Shown one piece after another: positions 56,961-64,000 of a stretch of 64,000 nt of DNA. Each line of letters starts with the position of its first letter. The first letter of the stretch is position 1. The position numbers were made by a program, and so were the translations under genes. The DNA is from Plutella xylostella (Eukaryota; Arthropoda; Insecta; Lepidoptera; Plutellidae), in contig NC_064002.1 in assembly GCF_932276165.1 (NCBI RefSeq), positions 10,478,001 to 10,542,000 of the forward strand, written 5' to 3'. Below the pieces are notes generated by a model that was given only the letters and a program-made list of their open reading frames with translations, was not told the DNA's origin and searched no databases.

Positions 56961-57113
56961 GGCGGCCGACGGGTGTGGTTAGTGACCCTGACTGCTAAGC
57001 CGAAGGTCCCGGGTTCGATTCCCAGCTGGGGCAGATATTTGTTTAAAGACAAATATTTGTACTCGGGTCTTGGGTGATGATATTTATATTTAATATGTAT
57101 CTATCTATCTATG
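56961..57113 (+). mobile_element. tRNA-derived SINE, shorter variant with ATCT tail
   Basis: The head (gtggttagtgaccctgactg) and B box (cgggttcgattcccagctgg) match family 2, but after ctcgggtcttgggtgatgat it ends in tatctatctatctatg instead of the long body. Confidence 0.72.
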
Positions 57114-57535
57114 TACAGTTCTCCCATATTAATAATGCGCATGCAAATCTTCGCAAACTGTCGTATTCCCGGAAACACCCGAATCAGTGCCTTAAACAAA
57201 GCACTTGCATTTTGATCCTTGTTCGAAAGAAATAGTAGTCAATATCATGTGACACATAATCGAAAACAATTTGGGCGGTCGGTGGCTGTCACCGATCAGT
57301 CAAGGGTCTCAAGGTCAAGATCAATATTACTTTTGTGGAATTATAAAGAGCTGCAATTACACATCGTTCTTGTTATTTTTTTCAAATGTGAATTTAATTT
57401 CAACTTTAATTATTTTTGACGATGCCATATTATGAGGCACATTTAAGAATAAAATATGCGTCACATTGATAGACTTCACTTTGCCAATAAAGCCACACAA
57501 AAAAGACCAAATTTGTAATTGTAATATTATTGTGA

Positions 57536-57700
57536 ATGATCAGCGCTGTACATACTTTTGAACTGAGACTTTAATGTAAACATTTTTATTAATGTGAAAT
57601 AATCAGTGCTGTAAATACTTTTGAACTGAGAATTCAATTTTTTTATATAAACCTGTGTTTGAAATCCATTTCTCCTTATAATATAAACCTTGTGTTTTAA
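57536..57700 (+). repeat. Local tandem duplication
   Basis: The string tacttttgaactgaga follows atcag(c/t)gctgta in both units, about 60 bp apart. The phrase tataaacc(t)tgtgttt also occurs twice just downstream. No coding frame. Confidence 0.65.
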
Positions 57701-58104
57701 ATTATTAATAATTATAAATTTAATATATAATTATATATTAAACCTTCTTTCATCCATCTTTACATCAGCTTCAGTAAGACACTTGAAAAGTACCTACTGT
57801 AACATTTTCGAAGTAAATTTTAATATTATGGAATATTATGAATTATCGAATCAAATTTCGTTACTGATAAATCAATTATCTCTTTTAGCACCAATTACAT
57901 AATTCTACTAAAATTTCATGAAGAAAATGCACTTAACCACTCTAAATACATAATAGTTTTCTAACGCTCGGGAATACGACCGTTGCCGAACAATGACGAA
58001 GATTTCTATGTGCATTATCAATTTTGGGGAACTGTAATTGTGTAGATATATCAGCTGTCCGATACCCATAGCTTGGGGTCGGATGGCCGTGTGTGAGATA
58101 TCCC

Positions 58105-58193
58105 CACATATCACGACTCTATCTCGTTGTAATAATCGTACGGATTGCATGACAGCTTTCGTTTGTTCGTTTTCGTCAAGCTAAAGTAGCCCT
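58105..58193 (-). mobile_element. MITE, AGGGTTACTC family, half copy
   Basis: The complement reads tagggctactttagcttgac then gaaaacgaacaaacgaaagc and acgagatagagtc. The opposite end is not recognisable. Confidence 0.5.
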
Positions 58194-58551
58194 ACTGATT
58201 AGTTTCACGCAACGGCAGAGAGGAATGCGTCAGCTGGATTCCAATAAGCAATTTAATTTAATTTAACCCTGTGACAGGGTCTGAAGGGTAACCCATGATA
58301 TAAAAAATAGGTTTTTCAAAATTTCCTAATTTAAATTATGTAAATTACATACGTAGCTTATTTTTAGCAGTCCTAGTACAAGGTTCCATCGTTTATAACC
58401 GTTACCGTTACATTTGTCATACCTACGCTCCTAAAAAGGCTTAGAACAAAATAACTCTAGCCAAATATTTAACCTTCAATTTGCCGTAAACGGGATCGTG
58501 ACCACACAAGCTAACTTTACTATTACTATAAAAATAATAATTAAAAAAATT

Positions 58552-59340
58552 AAAAAACCGACTTCAAAAAACCACTAAAATGTAAGAAATAATTTAAGGT
58601 TTACACAAATTCTACTCGTATGAGACAGTACAAATATACCTAAGCAGGAACTGTTCTTTTTTGATGTTGGTGCGGTGACAAAGTAATCTGAAGAAATATG
58701 GCACCAACTTCAAAAAAGAACAGTTCCTGCTTAGGTATATTTGTACTGTCTCATACGAGTAGAATTTGTGTAAACCTTAAATTATTTCTTACATTTTAGT
58801 GGTTTTTTGAAGTCGGTTTTTTAATTTTTTTAATTATTATTTTATTTAATAGTTTTTAGTTTATTTGTAATAATTTTCAATCAAAAGTAAGGTGCAAATG
58901 ATACCAAAAAGTCCTACTAATCAATACGAATCATTCAAGCCTAAACACGAAGTAGTTGCTATATACCGTTGAGGAGTTCCCCTGACTGCCTTCGTTTCCA
59001 TCATCAGATCAGCTCAAGGTCACCATCATATTTTTTTGTTATAAGAACTATATTTACGTTCTTAATTTCATTAGAATCGGTTAATATGTGCCCAAAATGG
59101 AAATTCATACCCTGTTTTTACCCCTTTACCCACCATTGGGGGTGAGATAAAATTCTGAAAAAAAAATGGGACCACTTGGGAGCTCAACCCAATACAACAA
59201 AAAAAGAATTTTCAAAATCGGTTCATAAACGGCGGAGTAATCGGTGAACATACATAAAAAAAAATATAAAAAAAAAAAAAAAAAAAAAAAGATCCCGACG
59301 AATTGAGAACCTCCTCCTTTTTTTGAAGTCGGTTAAAAAT
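58552..59340. mobile_element. Long-hairpin repeat, copy 2, uninterrupted
   Basis: About 790 bp bounded by aaaccgacttcaaaaaacc and ttttttgaagtcggttaaa, so the ends are inverted. The first 250 bp fold into a hairpin with arms of about 110 bp (58560-58815). The rest includes ggggtgagataaaattctga, a poly(A) tract (about 59247-59290) and gaattgagaacctcctcctt. It is the empty-site reference for the LTR insertion at 27194. No coding capacity; a non-autonomous element of undetermined class. Confidence 0.78.
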
Positions 59341-59861
59341 GGTCCAAAGTACCTTTATAAGAAATTGGAGCAGTAGATACCAACATTCAACTGAATTCTT
59401 AACCCCCTTTATGACGTCTGGGCACTCTACATCTTCCATCTCAATTTCATGTATAAAGCTCGAATGAGATAACTATTGGAAATGAATAGATTGAAAGGTA
59501 AATAGTAGTGGATAAGGTACTAAACCGGTTATACCGAGGCGAGGTATAACTGTGCGGTTTGGCTAAGTGATTATGATTTTCTGTTTCTTCTTACTTAACT
59601 ATAGAGAGCGGTGGTATTAGTTTATGTGCAAACCAGGTTAGCAGCTTCAAGCTCAAGTGTAAAAGTTGTGAAAAACATAAGAAAACTCAACTAAACAAAG
59701 TGTATTTAATATACAAAGTTTTGTGTATTATATATAAAGTTATTTTTTACTTTTTTACCGAATTAAGATTAGCGAAATATGTTTATACTGACACGGGTGC
59801 CAATAAATTAAGCCATTAAATCTATAATGCGGAGTCATTAACCTAGCGTTTTCGTTTATTT

Positions 59862-59894
59862 TAATGGAACTTATTCATTGCTCATGAGTGTTTA
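59862..59894. mobile_element. MITE, ACTCACGAG family, single end
   Basis: It reads atggaacttattcattgctc then atgagtgt, one end of the family only. Confidence 0.45.
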
Positions 59895-60576
59895 GATATA
59901 ATGAATATTATAATGCAGCATAGCCATGCGTATTTTAACAATACAGTGACAGTACCTACTGTAGCGTGTATATCGCGGGTGCGACTAGGCGGCTCGCCAA
60001 AATGTCTTCGTCTGGACGCATAAACTTCGCCTCCACACCTTGCCATTTTATGCGCTAACTTATTTAAAGCAATACTAGTTTGAATTTCTTAATATAAAAT
60101 GGTTAAGCTATTTTGCATCGTATTTTTCGGTGACTAAGTTCCTTTTATACCGTACCAACCATACTATCTGCTTCGCTTTGCTTTAAAAGGTTTCCTCGTT
60201 TGATGGTGATATTTTAATCATCAGAAAATACTCTGTTGTTTTTCACTCACTTAATAATTTTAAGTTATAATTTGCTTTGTATTTGTACTTTTACCTCTAA
60301 CAAAAATCAACCGGTGCACTAGGTACACTTTTCGCATTTCTATAACTAAAAATTTATATTTGGATTAAAAATAATATATCTATTTTCTACAACGACTCAT
60401 ATAACAAAGTGGCCTGATATAAATTTCAAATAAATTCAAATGTTTCAGTACTTAATTGAAATCTGAACATTTTAAAGCTGTTTATTTAGATAAGGTTTTT
60501 AGGCACTTTAACTATACGGCTATGGAGCGAAGTCTGCGATCCAACCTGGCAAACTACCATATTATTTTCAGACTCA

Positions 60577-60711
60577 AACCCTCTTATTATAAAACGTAGA
60601 ATAATTCTGGCTTAGAAAGAGTTTTAGTCGAAAGCTTCATACCTTTCAGTAGTCTAGAGCCGTAGTTATAAACTGGACTACGTCAAGTCTACGTTTTACA
60701 ATAAGAGGGTT
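60577..60711. mobile_element. MITE with AACCCTCTTATT ends
   Basis: 135 bp with 24-bp inverted ends, one mismatch (aaccctcttattataaaacg then taga; right tctacgttttacaataagag then ggtt). Confidence 0.75.
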
Positions 60712-63700
60712 ACACATTCAGGGTCCTACCACAAAAACTGGAATAATATATTATGTTGTGTGATTGGATAATCTCAGTTTTTAAACCAAAGTCTTCACCG
60801 TTCATCCTATCAACGAACTGAAACTGAAAAACCATGGCAAACCGAACCCAGGTCGCCGGGACTTACATTGAACCAATGCCCTGAACTGAAATAACCCTGA
60901 AAAGTACTTGAATTTGAAGTTGAAGAAATTATTATTCATGGAGTTAAAGTCAGACAGGAGTCAGGCTTAATTTAAAGGATTATTTGGGGAGTACAGACGC
61001 GGGTAAGTTGATGGCTTTCATATATGAAGTAGTTTCCTTCAGGAGTTTCAGGACTTGTTGAATTAAGTTCGCCTTAATGTTTAGGACTGGTTTTTATTTG
61101 TATTGCAAGGGAGAGACCCCATTGCCGCGGTGCATCGCCGTTAAAGAGACATGACGCACCGCAGAAATACCTAATGGTACCAATTCGGTTTAATTTTCTA
61201 GACACAAAATTATTGCGCCAAACGAAAATAGAAGTACCGAAACTGTTATCTTCCCTCAAGTTCCGGAAACTTATATGAATAAAAGCGTAATGAAGTAAAA
61301 CACGATGGAAGAGGAAAACCCTCACTTGTATTTACCGATGGCCACGAGATATATTATGTATGGTATGTTATTTTAACTATGTAGCAATACGAATAGGAAA
61401 ATAAAAATGTCTAAGGGTAAATAAATATACAGAGTGTTACAAAAAGGATGTAAGCCGACAGGTGGTGACTCTGGGGATCATTACGAATGAATTTTTAATA
61501 CTTATTAGCAAAAAAAGGTTTTCCATAGTGAAAAGTAACGTGACCACCAAGTTTCTATGGATAAGCAAAACAGGTTCATGTTTTTGTGATTTTCATTTCT
61601 AAAAGACGTAGAATAAAGTTGTTCAGAATGACCACTTGAGTCTATCCCTTCCTTATACCACTTTTGCAACACCGTGTATAAGCATAAATGTTGTAAAAAC
61701 CAAAATAATGATACCTATGGGTGTTGTTTATATCTCAAAAGGCAAAGGTCAAACAATTCTAATAATTTATTTCCGACATTTCCGATCCCCGAATTCCGTT
61801 GAAAATTCTTGTTGGTACTCCGTACTTGCCTAATTCACAATTTGGACTGGTCGATTTATCGCCAGTTTCGAAATTTTAACCTAAAGCTGTCATTTTGAAG
61901 CCTTAGTGTTGCCACATTCAACATATACATTGGTATACTTATACAATTATATTAACTCGGTCTTTACTTTAACAGTGAGCGCTTTTGTTTTCATAATAGG
62001 TAAATTATATTTTATTACGTACGTACATATTTCTTATCTGTAATTTGTACATTTTTTTAATGTAAGTAGATGTAATAAAAGGTATGTACGATCCTTAACT
62101 TTAATACTTATCTTTATTTATATGTTTATTAATTCTTTAAAAAACACATAGGTATTTCAGAAATGGCCCCATAAATAAAAATAATTAATGTTGACAACAT
62201 AATCGAGAACAAAAAAAAATTGTGAGTTACCCCGTTACACCTGGCATCCCAGGCGGGTCCCCGTTTGACCGCCACCCTTCGCCCCTTGTCACTCGTCTAA
62301 TTTGAATTATGTAGGGACAGGCCCTGTAGAATATAAAATTCAGTTCACTAGGTCCCGTGGGCATGTCGGATAGGCATTACCCTTTAGCTGATTGCAAAAT
62401 TGGACGTAAATTATTTAGGACGTTTAATTTAATAATAACTACTTTGTATTTTTTTATCACAATTTACACATATGAGAAGTACATGTAAACTTTACTATGG
62501 TAAGTATATACTTAAAGTTCTGACTACATTATGTGTAGCATGTTAGGCGTGAGAAGAAGCAATATTATACTTAAATAGGCATATAATGTTGTAGACAAGT
62601 TATGGAAAGAGGCAAAAACACGAATTTCTGGTATCACACCGCATTCTTTATCAAACTATAATCACTTTCACTAGCGATTCGGCTCGCTCAATCTCACTAC
62701 ATACTGTCGTTTTGTTACGGTATTTCTGACGGATTACATGTGATTTTGTTAGCTTTCGATTTATTGCCAAGCGTATGTCTTCATCATTCATTCCGCGGTG
62801 ATATTGGCAAACAGCATCACTAATGTCCAGCTATGACAGAACATGAGAGACGTGGGATAGGCTGTGTGGGAAGCAAAACATTCATGTCACATGGACCCCG
62901 AAAGTGGCCTTAGATGAGAAATAAAGTCATTTATTGGTGAAAGTAGAAAGATAATAATGTAGCCGAAATATAAGATAAGGGAGAAGAAGAACATCCCTTA
63001 TGAGGTCTCGCAAAAGTAGTATATATACGAGTATAGCACGAAGGAAAAGTCTGAAGAGGAATATCGTGTGACGCTAACATCTCAACCCAAAAACTTTTAC
63101 TTAATGAAACCATTTACGTACAGTTAGCCCAAGCACCCACTTACCAAACTGCAATTACAATCAAAACCGCCAAATGTACCTACTTTAGAAACAGTTAAAA
63201 TTTAAAAGATTGTAAAAGTATTAGTCGCCGGCTGTATAAAGCCGCCTCCATATCGTAAAACTTTGAACGTAATGGCCGGTGTCAGACTTGGCCGCTTTAT
63301 GACGATTCAAATCGTAAAACGGCGAGGACTTTATTAATTTAGCCGTCCCCGACCGGTTCCCGATACGAGCAAGCTGCATAGGATAAAGTGATAAAGTTTT
63401 TGATACCGTCTTCAATTTGGGTTATTGAATTTCTTGTGCAAAATTTCCATTCGATTCCAAGAAAACTTACTGCATGATATGATTATGGTTTCCGTTTGCA
63501 CGTGCTTGGGGATTGCTTTTGAAGGATTACACGAACGTATTGATTTAAAATCTATACAAACAACAAGTAGACAATTTTGTACTATTCAACGGTTATACTG
63601 ACGACAACCAAATAACCCATAGATTGAATTAAAACCCATGTTCGAGATATGCACAAATAAACATATTTATACAACTTCAACGCACACAAAGACAGTCCAA

Positions 63701-63821
63701 CCATCCCTTTCTACCGACAGGGATTAAAACCTACGAAAATGTCCCTTTAATTACACATTAGCCCATTGAAAGGAAACTTTATCCGTCGTCGCCAGCTACA
63801 TGCAGAGTGATACGGATCAGG
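60712..63821. other. Intergenic, no gene recognised
   Basis: Apart from the MITE at 61428-61680, I see AT-rich DNA only, with short frames that lack any recognisable domain. Confidence 0.5.
61428..61680. mobile_element. MITE, TACAGGGTGTT family, copy 3
   Basis: 253 bp with ends tacagagtgttacaaaaagg and (complement) tatacacggtgttgcaaaag. Confidence 0.55.
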
Positions 63822-63990
63822 GGGGTCTCTCTATACTGACGGAAAACTAACGAACGAGAGCTGACGTGCAATCGGCACGATTAACACATCGATATACATA
63901 GAGCCGTGGTTAGCGCAACACTCCGAAGCTTAAGAAAAACAAAAATGCAGCGATAACATCGACTCTATCTGGTTGTATCAAGCGTGACGA
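63822..63990 (+). mobile_element. MITE, AGGGTTACTC family, copy 3 (edge of window)
   Basis: It starts ggggtctctctatactgacg and continues ctaacgaacgagagctgacg and tgcaatcggcacgatt. The far end may lie beyond the window. Confidence 0.6.
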
Positions 63991-64000
63991 TTTCATGTCA

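Overview
This is an AT-rich animal genomic window, most likely from a moth or butterfly (Lepidoptera). The basis is two intron-bearing insect-type genes with canonical GT-AG splicing, plus repeats I recognise as typical of Lepidoptera: Helitron copies ending in CTAG that contain the common phrase ataaaaagtagcctatgt, tRNA-derived SINEs, RTE-type LINE tails, and many short foldback MITEs. No bacterial, CRISPR, rRNA or functional tRNA feature is visible. The species cannot be named from the sequence alone.

Region 1 to 8,156 (minus strand) is the 5' part of a starry night / flamingo (CELSR) orthologue, a seven-pass cadherin of planar cell polarity. The start codon is at 8,100 and eleven coding exons can be joined with consistent phase. 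They give about 930 residues: signal peptide, a long N-terminal region with three furin-like sites, then cadherin repeats EC1 to EC5 and the start of EC6. The gene runs off the left edge. Exon 8 is the most unusual part. Its 3' end and the start of the next intron are tandemly repeated in 111 to 112 bp units, which creates four identical splice donors in a row.

Region 8,160 to 19,600 holds a 5'-truncated LINE with a TA-flanked MITE inside it, then about 10 kb without a recognisable gene, carrying a Helitron scrap, a SINE with clear target-site duplications, and MITEs.

Region 19,644 to 22,353 (plus strand) is a complete five-exon gene for a secreted chymotrypsin-family serine protease of 281 residues. 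It has an intact catalytic triad, an unusual activation site (Gln before IIGG), and an elastase-like specificity pocket.

Region 25,513 to 31,117 is a nested transposon stack. The outermost layer is a sequence with 13-bp perfect terminal inverted repeats and a 6-bp target duplication (ATTAAC). It contains an RTE LINE fragment and a long-hairpin repeat. The hairpin repeat is itself split by a young Gypsy-type LTR retrotransposon (27,194 to 30,706), whose two LTRs look identical and which has lost the end of integrase.

Region 31,118 to 64,000 has no gene that I can support. It is a mosaic of decayed LINE tails, SINEs, Helitrons, several MITE families and a second, uninterrupted copy of the long-hairpin repeat. 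It could include upstream non-coding exons of the minus-strand cadherin gene, but nothing in the sequence proves this.
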